This document shows, piece by piece, positions 1 through 6,832 of a stretch of DNA of 17,220 nucleotides. The notes below the pieces were generated by a model, which had not been told where the DNA came from, made no database searches, and worked only from the letters and a program-made list of their open reading frames with translations. The stretch's first letter is position 1. Every line of letters starts with the position of its first letter. The stretch lies in contig CAKUKP010000069.1 of assembly GCA_934663625.1 (NCBI GenBank), positions 1 to 17,220 on the forward strand, in the 5' to 3' direction. The translations under genes and the position numbers were made by a program. Source of the DNA: an uncultured Clostridia bacterium. GTDB lineage: Bacteria; Bacillota; Clostridia; Christensenellales; Aristaeellaceae.

Positions 1-1
1 T

Positions 2-472
2 TCCAAAACCGGTCGCGCGTTCCTTGCCATCAAGGATGACGAACTGGCGGCGACCATGATGGGCGTAAAGACCTCGCGCTACAAGATTCTGGCGTTCGTA
101 ATCTCCGCGTTCATCACGGGCATCGCGGGCGGCTTCTACTGCGTCGTCAACAACGGCTACATCGAACCCACGAACTTCGTATTCAACATTTCCGTGCTGA
201 TCATCAGCGTGGTAATCGTCGGCGGTCTGGGCACGATCCGCGGCATGGTATTCGGCGCGGCACTGCTGCTTCTGTTCCCCGAAGTATTCCGTGGGCTGAA
301 TGAATGGCGCTTCGTAATCTACGGTTTGCTGCTGGTTCTGATGATGCAGTTCCGTCCGCAGGGCGCGCTGGGCTGGCAGTCCACACTGCCGTTCAGAATG
401 TCCAAACGCGCGAAGGCTGAACTGGAAAAGCGGGGTCTGAACCAAAACGCTGCGAAAACGAAAGGAGCGTAG
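2..472 (+). CDS. livM: Branched-chain amino acid-type (LIV) ABC transporter permease, LivM-like, 3' part only
   Basis: The reading frame is open from base 2, so the start lies left of the window; the internal ATG at 56 is not the true start. About 156 C-terminal residues are visible. The first visible stretch (GRAFLAIKDDELAATMMGV) is the conserved cytoplasmic loop of LivM/LivH permeases that contacts the ATPases. It is followed by several hydrophobic membrane segments and the GGLGTIRG motif, then a charged cytoplasmic tail rich in Lys and Arg. The protein would form half of the membrane channel of a LIV-type importer together with a LivH-like partner, presumably encoded further left. The ribosome binding site of the next gene lies inside its last codons and the gap is only 6 bases, so it is co-transcribed with livG. 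LIV systems carry many substrates besides amino acids (urea, amides, aromatic acids), so the substrate is open. Confidence 0.92.
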   Translation, partial: SKTGRAFLAIKDDELAATMMGVKTSRYKILAFVISAFITGIAGGFYCVVNNGYIEPTNFVFNISVLIISVVIVGGLGTIRGMVFGAALLLLFPEVFRGLNEWRFVIYGLLLVLMMQFRPQGALGWQSTLPFRMSKRAKAELEKRGLNQNAAKTKGA

Positions 473-478
473 GCCATC

Positions 479-1258
479 ATGGGATTTTTGAAGATTGATA
501 ATATCACCATGCAGTTCGGCGGTCTGCGCGCGGTAGACAGCGTCAGCATGGAAGTGCATCAGGGTGAAATCGTAAGTCTGATCGGGCCGAACGGCGCGGG
601 CAAGACCACCGTTTTCAACATGATCACCGGCGTATACCAGATTACCTCCGGCAGCATGGATTTCCTCGGCGAAAAGCTGGAGGGCAAAATGCCGCAGGAG
701 ATCGTGCAGCTGGGCATCGCGCGCACATTCCAGAACCTGCGCCTGTTCCCGAAGATGCGCGTAATCGAAAACGCTATGGTGGGCATGCACACCAATACGA
801 AGTACAATTTCTTTGACAGCCTGTTCCGCACGTCCCGCTTCCGCAAGGAGGAGAGCGAAAAGCAGGTGAAGGCGGTTGAAATTCTGGAAAGCATCGGCCT
901 TGCTCATTACATCGACAGCTATGCGGAAAGCCTGCCCTACGGCGAACAGCGCAAGGTGGAAATCGCGCGCGCCATGGCGACGGATGCAAAGCTTCTGCTG
1001 CTGGATGAACCGGCGGCGGGCATGAATCCGGCGGAGAGCGAAGAACTGCTGGAGTTCATCCGCCATCTACGCGATATCGGCTACACCGTATTGCTGATCG
1101 AGCACGATATGAACGTGGTTATGAACATTTCCGATCGCATTTACGTGCTGGATCACGGCAAGCTGATCGCGAACGGACTTCCGCATGAAATTGCCAACAA
1201 CCAGAACGTAATTGACGCCTATCTTGGAGGGGAGCGCGAGAAAAATGCTGAAAATTGA
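479..1258 (+). CDS. livG: LIV-type ABC transporter ATP-binding protein LivG
   Basis: A 259-residue ATPase of the LivG subfamily, the cytoplasmic motor of the importer. Visible motifs: Walker A GPNGAGKTT at 36-44, Q-loop Gln85 in ARTFQNLRLF (typical of LivG), a divergent signature LPYGEQRKVEIARA at about 152-165, Walker B LLLLDEP at 172-178 and the switch His209. The FQNLRLFP stretch and the AGMNP motif after Walker B distinguish LivG from LivF. The start is set by AAAGGAG at 461-467, 11 bases before the ATG, inside the end of livM. The last codons overlap the start of livF, so translational coupling is likely. Length is normal for the family. It should form a heterodimer with LivF. Confidence 0.96.
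   Translation: MGFLKIDNITMQFGGLRAVDSVSMEVHQGEIVSLIGPNGAGKTTVFNMITGVYQITSGSMDFLGEKLEGKMPQEIVQLGIARTFQNLRLFPKMRVIENAMVGMHTNTKYNFFDSLFRTSRFRKEESEKQVKAVEILESIGLAHYIDSYAESLPYGEQRKVEIARAMATDAKLLLLDEPAAGMNPAESEELLEFIRHLRDIGYTVLLIEHDMNVVMNISDRIYVLDHGKLIANGLPHEIANNQNVIDAYLGGEREKNAEN
1226..1234 (+). promoter_or_regulatory. Ribosome binding site that decides the livF start
   Basis: GGAGGGGAG lies inside the last codons of livG, about 10 bases before the ATG at 1245. It supports 1245 rather than 1212 as the livF start and implies translational coupling of livG and livF. Confidence 0.7.
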
Positions 1259-1976
1259 GAATCTGCATGTATCCTATGGTCCCATCCGAGCGCTGAAGGG
1301 CATTTCTCTGGAGGTGAAGGAGGGCGAAATCGTAACGCTGATCGGATCGAACGGCGCGGGCAAGTCCACCACACTGTCCGCGATCACCGGCCTTGTAAAA
1401 TCTCAGTCCGGTTCGATTACGTTCCGGGATGAAAACATCACGAACATGTCGCCTTATAAGATCGTGCAGCGCGGCGTGAGCCTGTCGCCCGAAGGGCGCG
1501 AGGTATTTCCGGCGTTGACGGTAGAGGAAAATCTTCGCCTGGGCGCGTATACGCGCAAGGACAAGGGCGCGATCGACGCGGCGTTCAACCGCGTATACGA
1601 ACTGTTCCCGCGCCTGAAGGAGCGCATCAGCCAGACCGCGGGAACGCTGTCCGGCGGCGAACAGCAGATGCTGGCGATGGGCCGCGCGCTGATGAGCGAA
1701 CCGAAGCTTCTGCTGCTGGATGAACCTTCGATGGGTCTTGCGCCGAATCTGGTGTTGATGATATTTGATCTGATCGAATCCATCAACAAGCAGGGCACCA
1801 CGATTCTGCTGATCGAACAGAACGCGAATATGGCCCTGTCGATCGCAAACCGCGCGTATGTGTTGGAAACCGGCAATATCGCGATCGAGGGCGCGGCGGC
1901 AGATCTGGCGAAGGATCCGCGCGTGAAGAACGCGTATCTCGGCGGCAAGGGCGCGGAAAAGCGAGCCAACCAATAA
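1245..1976 (+). CDS. livF: LIV-type ABC transporter ATP-binding protein LivF
   Basis: A 243-residue ATPase, the second motor subunit of the LIV importer. Motifs: Walker A GSNGAGKST at 34-42, VSLSPEGREVFPALTVEENL (a LivF hallmark) at about 78-97, signature LSGGEQQ at 135-141, Walker B LLLLDEPS at 155-162 and IEQN at 190-193. The start at 1245 is chosen because it has GGAGGGGAG upstream at 1226-1234 and gives the usual LivF N-terminus (MLKIENLHVSYG). An in-frame upstream start at 1212 would add 11 residues not normal for the family. The chosen start lies 14 bases inside livG, a classic coupled arrangement. Downstream, dhaKL begins after 48 bases with no visible terminator. Confidence 0.95.
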   Translation: MLKIENLHVSYGPIRALKGISLEVKEGEIVTLIGSNGAGKSTTLSAITGLVKSQSGSITFRDENITNMSPYKIVQRGVSLSPEGREVFPALTVEENLRLGAYTRKDKGAIDAAFNRVYELFPRLKERISQTAGTLSGGEQQMLAMGRALMSEPKLLLLDEPSMGLAPNLVLMIFDLIESINKQGTTILLIEQNANMALSIANRAYVLETGNIAIEGAAADLAKDPRVKNAYLGGKGAEKRANQ

Positions 1977-2024
1977 TTGCGGCAAACACATCAAAAAAGT
2001 GTAAGCGGATAAGGAGAATAGATT

Positions 2025-3776
2025 ATGAAAAAGATTATCAATGATCCGAATCATGTCGTCAGCGAAATGTTAAAGGGTCTGGCGATGGCGAATCCCGATG
2101 TGGTTTACCTTGGCGAAGGCGTTGAGGTGATCGCGAGAAAGCATAAGAAGAACGGCAAGGTCGGCGTGATCTCCGGCGGCGGCAGCGGTCATGAACCGGC
2201 GCACGCGGGCTATGTAGGCTATGGCATGCTGGATGCGGCGGTCGCGGGCAACGTATTTGCATCTCCCTCGCCGGATCGCATCATTCAGGGCATCAAGGCG
2301 GCGGACAGCGGCGCGGGCGTTCTGATGGTCATTAAGAATTATTCCGGCGATATTATGAATTTCACCATGTCCGGCGAAATTGCGGCGCAGGATGGCATCA
2401 AGACCGATTATGTAGTCGTTCGCGATGATGTGGCGGTTGAGGACAGCACCTATTCCACCGGACGGCGCGGCATCGCGGGCACGGTATTCGTACATAAGCT
2501 CGCGGGCGCGGCGGCGGAATCCGGCAAGACCCTTGCCGAAGTCAAAGCGGTTGCGCAGAAGACGATTGATAACGTGCGCACGATGGGCATGGCGATGTCG
2601 CCCTGCATTCTGCCCGGCGTAGGCAAGCCCGGCTTTACCCTTGCGGATGATGAAATCGAAATCGGCATGGGCATCCACGGCGAACCCGGCATCAACCGCG
2701 AAAAGATGTCCACGGCGGCGGAAATCGCGGAAAAGCTGCTGGGCAAGATCTTCGCCGATACCGACATTTACAATGGCGCGGAAGTCGCCGTGATGATCAA
2801 CGGTCTGGGCGGCACCCCGCTGATGGAGCTGTACATCCTGAACTATGAAGTGCAGAAGATCCTCGCGGCGCGAAGCATCCGCGTGTACAAGACCTTCGTG
2901 GGCAATTACATGACTTCGCTGGAAATGGCGGGCGCATCGGTCACACTGCTCAAGCTGGATGATGAAATGAAGGGCTATCTGGATTTCGCCAGCCGCGCGC
3001 CGGCAATGCCGGTGGAAGGCGCGGTCGCGCAGGATGATGCGGGCGAAGAGGTTGAGGTCGGCGCGGAAGCGGCGGCGGATACCGAAAAGGAAGAGGCCGA
3101 AGCCGTGGTATACGGCGATGAAGCGGATACGCCGTTCACGCTGACCGCGGAGGATTATGTAAATTACATCAACATCACCGCCAAAAAGATCTATGAAAAC
3201 GGCGATTACGTAACCGAACTGGATGCGGCGACCGGCGATGGCGATCATTGGGCGAACATCAACATGGGCTTCGAAAATCTGGTTGCGGCGAGCGATGAAA
3301 TGCGCGGCATGAAGATTTGCAACGTGTTCCGCAAGATCGGCGAACTGATGATGAGCAAGATCGGCGGTTCCTCCGGCATCCTGTACGGCGGCGCGTACAT
3401 GAACGCAGCGAAGTCCAGCGCGGGCAGAGCGACGCTCACCAACCGCGGCTTGTGCAAGGCGCTGGAAGCGATGGTTGATGATATGATGGCGCGCGGCAAG
3501 GCTGCGCCCGGCATGAAGACGATGATCGATGCGCTCTATCCCGCGGTACAGGCATACAAGGCGGGCATCGAAAGCGGCGCGCCGATTGCCGATACGCTGA
3601 ACGCCGTAAAGAAGGCGGCGATCGACGGCGCGGAAGCCACGCGCAATATGGAAGCGGTCAAGGGTCGCGCCAGCTATCAGCTGAACAAGGGCGTGGGCCA
3701 TCTGGACGCGGGCGCGGTCACGATGAGCTATCAGATCGAATGCCTCTGCGATTACATTCTGAACAATCTGCTCTGA
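2025..3776 (+). CDS. dhaKL: Dihydroxyacetone kinase, fused DhaK-DhaL (ATP-dependent type)
   Basis: A 583-residue kinase expected to phosphorylate dihydroxyacetone or a related short ketose. DhaK domain, about 1-325: GGGSGHEP at 51-58 with His56, NYSGD with Asp109, and GIHGEPG with His218, the residue known to bind the substrate carbonyl covalently; these positions match Escherichia coli DhaK numbering. A linker of about 45 residues (330-372), very rich in Glu, Asp and Ala, joins a DhaL domain (373-583) with Asp400, Asp405 and Asp407 spaced like the Mg-ATP ligands of DhaL, GGSSG, and KGRASY. Fusion of both domains is the rule for ATP-dependent enzymes; separate subunits go with the phosphotransferase-dependent version, and no DhaM is seen. 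The ribosome site AAGGAG is at 2011-2016. Its place in a LIV operon is unusual, so the true substrate may be another triose, a tetrulose or an erythrulose-like sugar. Confidence 0.93.
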   Translation: MKKIINDPNHVVSEMLKGLAMANPDVVYLGEGVEVIARKHKKNGKVGVISGGGSGHEPAHAGYVGYGMLDAAVAGNVFASPSPDRIIQGIKAADSGAGVLMVIKNYSGDIMNFTMSGEIAAQDGIKTDYVVVRDDVAVEDSTYSTGRRGIAGTVFVHKLAGAAAESGKTLAEVKAVAQKTIDNVRTMGMAMSPCILPGVGKPGFTLADDEIEIGMGIHGEPGINREKMSTAAEIAEKLLGKIFADTDIYNGAEVAVMINGLGGTPLMELYILNYEVQKILAARSIRVYKTFVGNYMTSLEMAGASVTLLKLDDEMKGYLDFASRAPAMPVEGAVAQDDAGEEVEVGAEAAADTEKEEAEAVVYGDEADTPFTLTAEDYVNYINITAKKIYENGDYVTELDAATGDGDHWANINMGFENLVAASDEMRGMKICNVFRKIGELMMSKIGGSSGILYGGAYMNAAKSSAGRATLTNRGLCKALEAMVDDMMARGKAAPGMKTMIDALYPAVQAYKAGIESGAPIADTLNAVKKAAIDGAEATRNMEAVKGRASYQLNKGVGHLDAGAVTMSYQIECLCDYILNNLL

Positions 3777-3790
3777 TGCATACATTAGGC

Positions 3791-3820
3791 TCGATCCGTG
3801 GGCGAAGGCGCGCGGATCGA
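3791..3820 (+). other. Intergenic stem-loop between dhaKL and the dehydrogenase gene
   Basis: TCGATCCGTG at 3791-3800 pairs with CGCGGATCGA at 3811-3820 (ten pairs, one G-U) around a 10-base loop. No T-run follows, so it is not a Rho-independent terminator. It may tune transcript stability or processing inside the operon, or be a chance result of GC-rich sequence. Confidence 0.4.
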
Positions 3821-3845
3821 ACCGGATCAAAGGATGTGCGGCGCA

Positions 3846-4616
3846 ATGAACGATAAAACGGTATTCATCACCGGCGCAAGCTCCGGCATCGGCTATGGAA
3901 CGGCGGCAAGATTTGCGCAGGCGGGCTGGAATGTGGCGCTTTCGGCGCGCAGGGAAGAAAATCTGCGCGTTTTGCAGGATGAAATTGCAAAGCAGGGCGG
4001 ATGCGCGGATGTATTCTGCGCGGACGTGACTTCGGCGCAGCAGCTTCACGATGCGCTGGACGGCGCAAACCGTCGCTTCGGCGGCGTCAACGCCGTGGTG
4101 CATTGCGCGGGCATGAATGTAAAACACACGGCGCAGGAATTATCCGAAACGGATTGGGATCGGATTCTGGATACGAATCTGAAATCGGCGTATTTCCTGT
4201 CGAGGGCGGCGCTGCCGTATCTGGAACGGGCGGCGGGCGCGCACGCGGCAAAGTTTCTGGTGATCGGATCGGTGGGCACGTTTTTAGGCATTCCGCTCTC
4301 CAGCGCGTATTGCGCGTCCAAGGGCGGGCTGGTGCAGTTCGTTCGCGCGCTGTCTGTGGAATGGGCGGGGAAGGGCATCTGCGTAAACGCGGTCTGTCCC
4401 GGCTATGTGCGCACGAAGATGTCCGAAGCCACCTTCAAAATCGGCAACACCTACGAAAAAATCATCGGAAGAATTCCCATGCACCGGCTGGGCAGCGTGG
4501 ACGATATCGCAAATGCGCTTCTGTTCCTCGCCTCCGATCAATCGGATTACATTACGGGTACGACCCTGAATGTGGACGGCGGTTTGATGTCCGCCGCCTA
4601 CGCGATGGAAGATTAA
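3846..4616 (+). CDS. Short-chain dehydrogenase/reductase (SDR, classical)
   Basis: A 256-residue classical SDR, a cytoplasmic NAD(P)-dependent oxidoreductase. Motifs: nucleotide-binding TGASSGIG at 9-16, HCAG at 87-90 in place of the common NNAG, structural Asn111, catalytic Ser142, Tyr155 and Lys159 (YxxxK), PGYVRT at 185-190, and the usual ending ITGTTLNVDGG at 236-246. The start at 3846 has AAAGGA at 3829-3834, about 11 bases upstream, and begins just before the first beta strand. In-frame upstream ATGs at 3798 and 3834 would add a non-family extension. The family covers sugar, polyol and fatty-acyl reductases, and the fold does not reveal the substrate. Next to a ketose kinase it may interconvert a polyol and a ketose, which is inference. 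The next gene follows after 32 bases. Confidence 0.93.
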   Translation: MNDKTVFITGASSGIGYGTAARFAQAGWNVALSARREENLRVLQDEIAKQGGCADVFCADVTSAQQLHDALDGANRRFGGVNAVVHCAGMNVKHTAQELSETDWDRILDTNLKSAYFLSRAALPYLERAAGAHAAKFLVIGSVGTFLGIPLSSAYCASKGGLVQFVRALSVEWAGKGICVNAVCPGYVRTKMSEATFKIGNTYEKIIGRIPMHRLGSVDDIANALLFLASDQSDYITGTTLNVDGGLMSAAYAMED

Positions 4617-4648
4617 TGCAATCAATAATACATAACGGGAGGATTACC

Positions 4649-5659
4649 ATGGATAAGAAAGAATTATTCGACGCTTTTTTAAACAATCAGGCTGCCTGCA
4701 CCGCGCCGGTTGGTTTCTGGCATCATTTCGTATCGTTCCATGATCATTACGGCTATCAGGATCCGGCGATCTACAATAAGGTGCTCACCGGTCAGAAGCA
4801 GTTCATCGATGATGTGAAGCCCGATTTCCTGAAGATCATGTCCGACGGCTTCTTCGGCCATCCGTCCGTATGCAAAAAGCTGGTCAGCACCGCGGATGAT
4901 CTGGCGGAGATCAAGTCGGTCGGCCCCGATCATGAATGGATCACCCGTCAGGTAGAATACGCGAAGGAAATCTGCGAATACGCGGGCGATGGCATCTATA
5001 AGATGTACAACATCTTCTCGCCCCTGCAGTACATCCGCCTGCGCTTTGAAGAATTCGATGAGGATTTCAAGAAGTTCACCGGTCTGTTCAAGTCCAATAC
5101 CGATGCGATGGTGCACGCCGCGCAGGAAATCGCGAAGGATGTAAACGTGCTGGTGGATCGCCTGTTCGAAGAAACCTCGATCGACGGCATCTATTACAGC
5201 GTACAGTCCGTACAGGATAAGTGGACGTTCAACCGTGCGAAGCATGATGAAGTGGTTCGCCCGCTGGATCTGGCGGTGCTGAACAACATTGATCAGCATG
5301 CCAAGCGCAACATGATCCACATCTGCGGCTATTTCGGATATACCAATGATCTTTCCTGGTATAAGGATTATCCGGTACAGGCGTTCAACTGGGCGGTATA
5401 CAGCGAAAACGTATCCGTCGCGGAAGGCAAGAAGATCTTCGATGGCAAGCCGGTTCTGGGCGGCTTCGACAATCGCCCGAATACCCTTCTGTACACCGGT
5501 ACGGATGAAGAGGTTCGCCGCGAAGTATACCGCATCTTCGATGAAGCGGGCAAGGCTGGCGTAGGCATCGGCGCGGATTGCACCATCGGCGATGATGTGG
5601 CGGTTTCCCGTCTGGAGTTCGTGCGCAAGGCTGCGAAGGAATATTTTGAAACCCATTAA
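4649..5659 (+). CDS. UroD/MtaA-superfamily methyltransferase, paralogue 1
   Basis: A 336-residue TIM-barrel protein of the uroporphyrinogen decarboxylase superfamily. It lacks the RQAGR motif of true HemE near the N-terminus and has GFWHHF at 22-27 instead. His224 and Cys226 (HICGY), with Cys311 in GADCTIG, match the H-x-C...C zinc-ligand pattern of the MtaA/MtbA/CmuA branch, whose members move methyl groups between corrinoid proteins and thiol or tetrahydrofolate acceptors, or from O-methyl substrates to corrinoid. GGFDNRPNTLL at 271-281 is a typical barrel strand of the family. The start has GGGAGG at 4637-4642. The open frame extends left to 4001, but that part overlaps the SDR gene and is not coding. 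A paralogue follows after 23 bases. No corrinoid-binding protein is encoded in the window. The methyl donor and acceptor are unknown. Confidence 0.87.
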   Translation: MDKKELFDAFLNNQAACTAPVGFWHHFVSFHDHYGYQDPAIYNKVLTGQKQFIDDVKPDFLKIMSDGFFGHPSVCKKLVSTADDLAEIKSVGPDHEWITRQVEYAKEICEYAGDGIYKMYNIFSPLQYIRLRFEEFDEDFKKFTGLFKSNTDAMVHAAQEIAKDVNVLVDRLFEETSIDGIYYSVQSVQDKWTFNRAKHDEVVRPLDLAVLNNIDQHAKRNMIHICGYFGYTNDLSWYKDYPVQAFNWAVYSENVSVAEGKKIFDGKPVLGGFDNRPNTLLYTGTDEEVRREVYRIFDEAGKAGVGIGADCTIGDDVAVSRLEFVRKAAKEYFETH

Positions 5660-5682
5660 CACATAAAGGAGAGTTCTACAAC

Positions 5683-6705
5683 ATGCAATACGATAAACGG
5701 CAGCTGCTGAAGGACGCCTTTGATCTGAAGGAAACGTTTAAGGTTTCCACGGGCTTCTGGCATCACTTTGTGCTTGGCCCCGATCAGTTCCGCGCGGATA
5801 CGGATCCCGCCATTCGCGATCGAATCGTAGAAGGACACAGGAAGTATTATCAGCTGGTCAATCCCGATATGATGAAGATGATGAACGAAGGCTTCATGGG
5901 CTATCCGCCGATCATGGATAATCCGCTGGAAACGGAAGAGGATCTGCTGCGCATCAAGGCGGTCGACCCCGATCATCCGTGGATTACCGAACAGGTTAAG
6001 CACGTTCAGCGCATCATCGAACAGTTTAACGGCGAAGTGATGACGTTCTACAACGTATTCGCGCCGCTGCAGGCGATCCGCATCAAGTTCGATTTTCTGG
6101 ATATGCGGTTCGATAAGTTCGTGAAGCTGGCGGAAAAGTACCCCAAAGCGTTTTCAGTGGCGGGTATGGAAATCCAGAAGGATTTCGTTTCGCTGATCGA
6201 ACAGCTGTTTACCCAGACCGATCTGGACGGCATTTATTATTGCGTACAGAATATCCAAAGCCCGATCTACACCAAGGATCTGTATCGCAAGCTGATTCGC
6301 CCGACCGAGATCGAAGTGCTGAACGCGGCCAACAAATACAGCCGGTACAACATCCTGCATATCTGCGGCTATGCGCGCCATACGAACGTGCTGTCCTTCT
6401 ATCAGGATTATGAAGCGGGCTGCTACAACTGGGCGCAGCACACCGAAAAGATCCCGCTGAGCGAGGGCGCAAAGCTGTTCCCCGGCAAGTGCATTCTGGG
6501 CGGATTTGATAACAATCCGGGCACGCTGATCGATCGCGGCGATGATGAAGCGCTGGAGCGGTATACGAAGCAGCTGATCGATGAAAACGGTTATCGCGGC
6601 TTCATCCTCGGCGCTGATTGCTCGATCCCGAACGATATCGATGATCGCCGCGTCCGCGTGATCACCGACGCCGCGCAGAAGTATGTAAATCCGAATATGA
6701 AGTAA
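5683..6705 (+). CDS. UroD/MtaA-superfamily methyltransferase, paralogue 2
   Basis: A 340-residue paralogue of the preceding gene, collinear along its whole length: GFWHHFV at 24-30, a DGIYY-VQ strand at 182-189, HICGY with His226 and Cys228, GGFDNNPGTL at 273-282, and Cys313 in GADCSIP. The spacing between the two cysteines (85) is the same in both paralogues, so both probably bind zinc. The ribosome site AAAGGAG is at 5665-5671. Differences cluster at the N-terminus and near the Cys-rich strand (a Cys at 187 and at 247 only in this copy), which fits different substrates or a heteromeric enzyme. This is the last gene of the operon; a small palindrome at 6715-6730 without a T-run follows. As with its neighbour, a role in corrinoid-dependent methyl transfer is a family-based inference. 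Confidence 0.87.
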   Translation: MQYDKRQLLKDAFDLKETFKVSTGFWHHFVLGPDQFRADTDPAIRDRIVEGHRKYYQLVNPDMMKMMNEGFMGYPPIMDNPLETEEDLLRIKAVDPDHPWITEQVKHVQRIIEQFNGEVMTFYNVFAPLQAIRIKFDFLDMRFDKFVKLAEKYPKAFSVAGMEIQKDFVSLIEQLFTQTDLDGIYYCVQNIQSPIYTKDLYRKLIRPTEIEVLNAANKYSRYNILHICGYARHTNVLSFYQDYEAGCYNWAQHTEKIPLSEGAKLFPGKCILGGFDNNPGTLIDRGDDEALERYTKQLIDENGYRGFILGADCSIPNDIDDRRVRVITDAAQKYVNPNMK

Positions 6706-6714
6706 ATACCTTCC

Positions 6715-6730
6715 TTCCGCACATGCGGAA
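6715..6730 (+). other. Short palindrome after the methyltransferase operon
   Basis: TTCCGC at 6715-6720 and GCGGAA at 6725-6730 flank ACAT. The hairpin lies 10 bases after the last stop codon of the operon. No T-run follows, so it is at best a weak terminator or an RNA 3'-end stabiliser. Confidence 0.35.
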
Positions 6731-6736
6731 AAGCAG

Positions 6737-6793
6737 GGACATATCGCAGGTTTCAATACAGGTTTTAATACAGGTATTGACAGCGATATGTCC
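6737..6793. repeat. Perfect 11-base inverted repeat with 12-base tandem repeats between the arms
   Basis: GGACATATCGC at 6737-6747 is exactly complementary to GCGATATGTCC at 6783-6793. Between the arms lie two near-identical 12-mers, TTTCAATACAGG (6751-6762) and TTTTAATACAGG (6763-6774). The right arm falls exactly in the spacer of the promoter at 6777-6806. The arrangement suits a dimeric regulator binding or DNA looping; as RNA it could alternatively help end the upstream operon, since TTTCATTT follows the right arm. Confidence 0.6.
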
Positions 6794-6806
6794 TTTCATT
6801 TATAAT
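6777..6806 (+). promoter_or_regulatory. Sigma-70/SigA-type promoter for the peptidoglycan-binding protein gene
   Basis: A perfect TTGACA at 6777-6782 and a perfect TATAAT at 6801-6806 are separated by 18 bases. Transcription should begin near 6813, giving a leader of about 20 bases that carries AAGGAAGG at 6814-6821 before the ATG at 6833. Confidence 0.85.
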
Positions 6807-6832
6807 CATGGTTAAGGAAGGATGGTGATATC

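Noticed and set aside
2070..4127. A 685-codon open frame on the minus strand opposite dhaKL and the SDR gene
   Set aside because: It is rich in Arg, His and Ala with no family motif, and lies opposite genes with intact active sites. It is a by-product of GC-biased codon use.
4001..4648. Leftward extension of the first UroD frame, adding 216 codons
   Set aside because: It overlaps the SDR gene in another frame, is Arg- and Gly-rich, and the true start at 4649 has a good ribosome site and a normal N-terminus.
4649..6705. Annotation of the two UroD proteins as haem-pathway HemE
   Set aside because: The N-terminal RQAGR motif is missing, no other tetrapyrrole gene is nearby, and both have the MtaA-type His/Cys zinc pattern.
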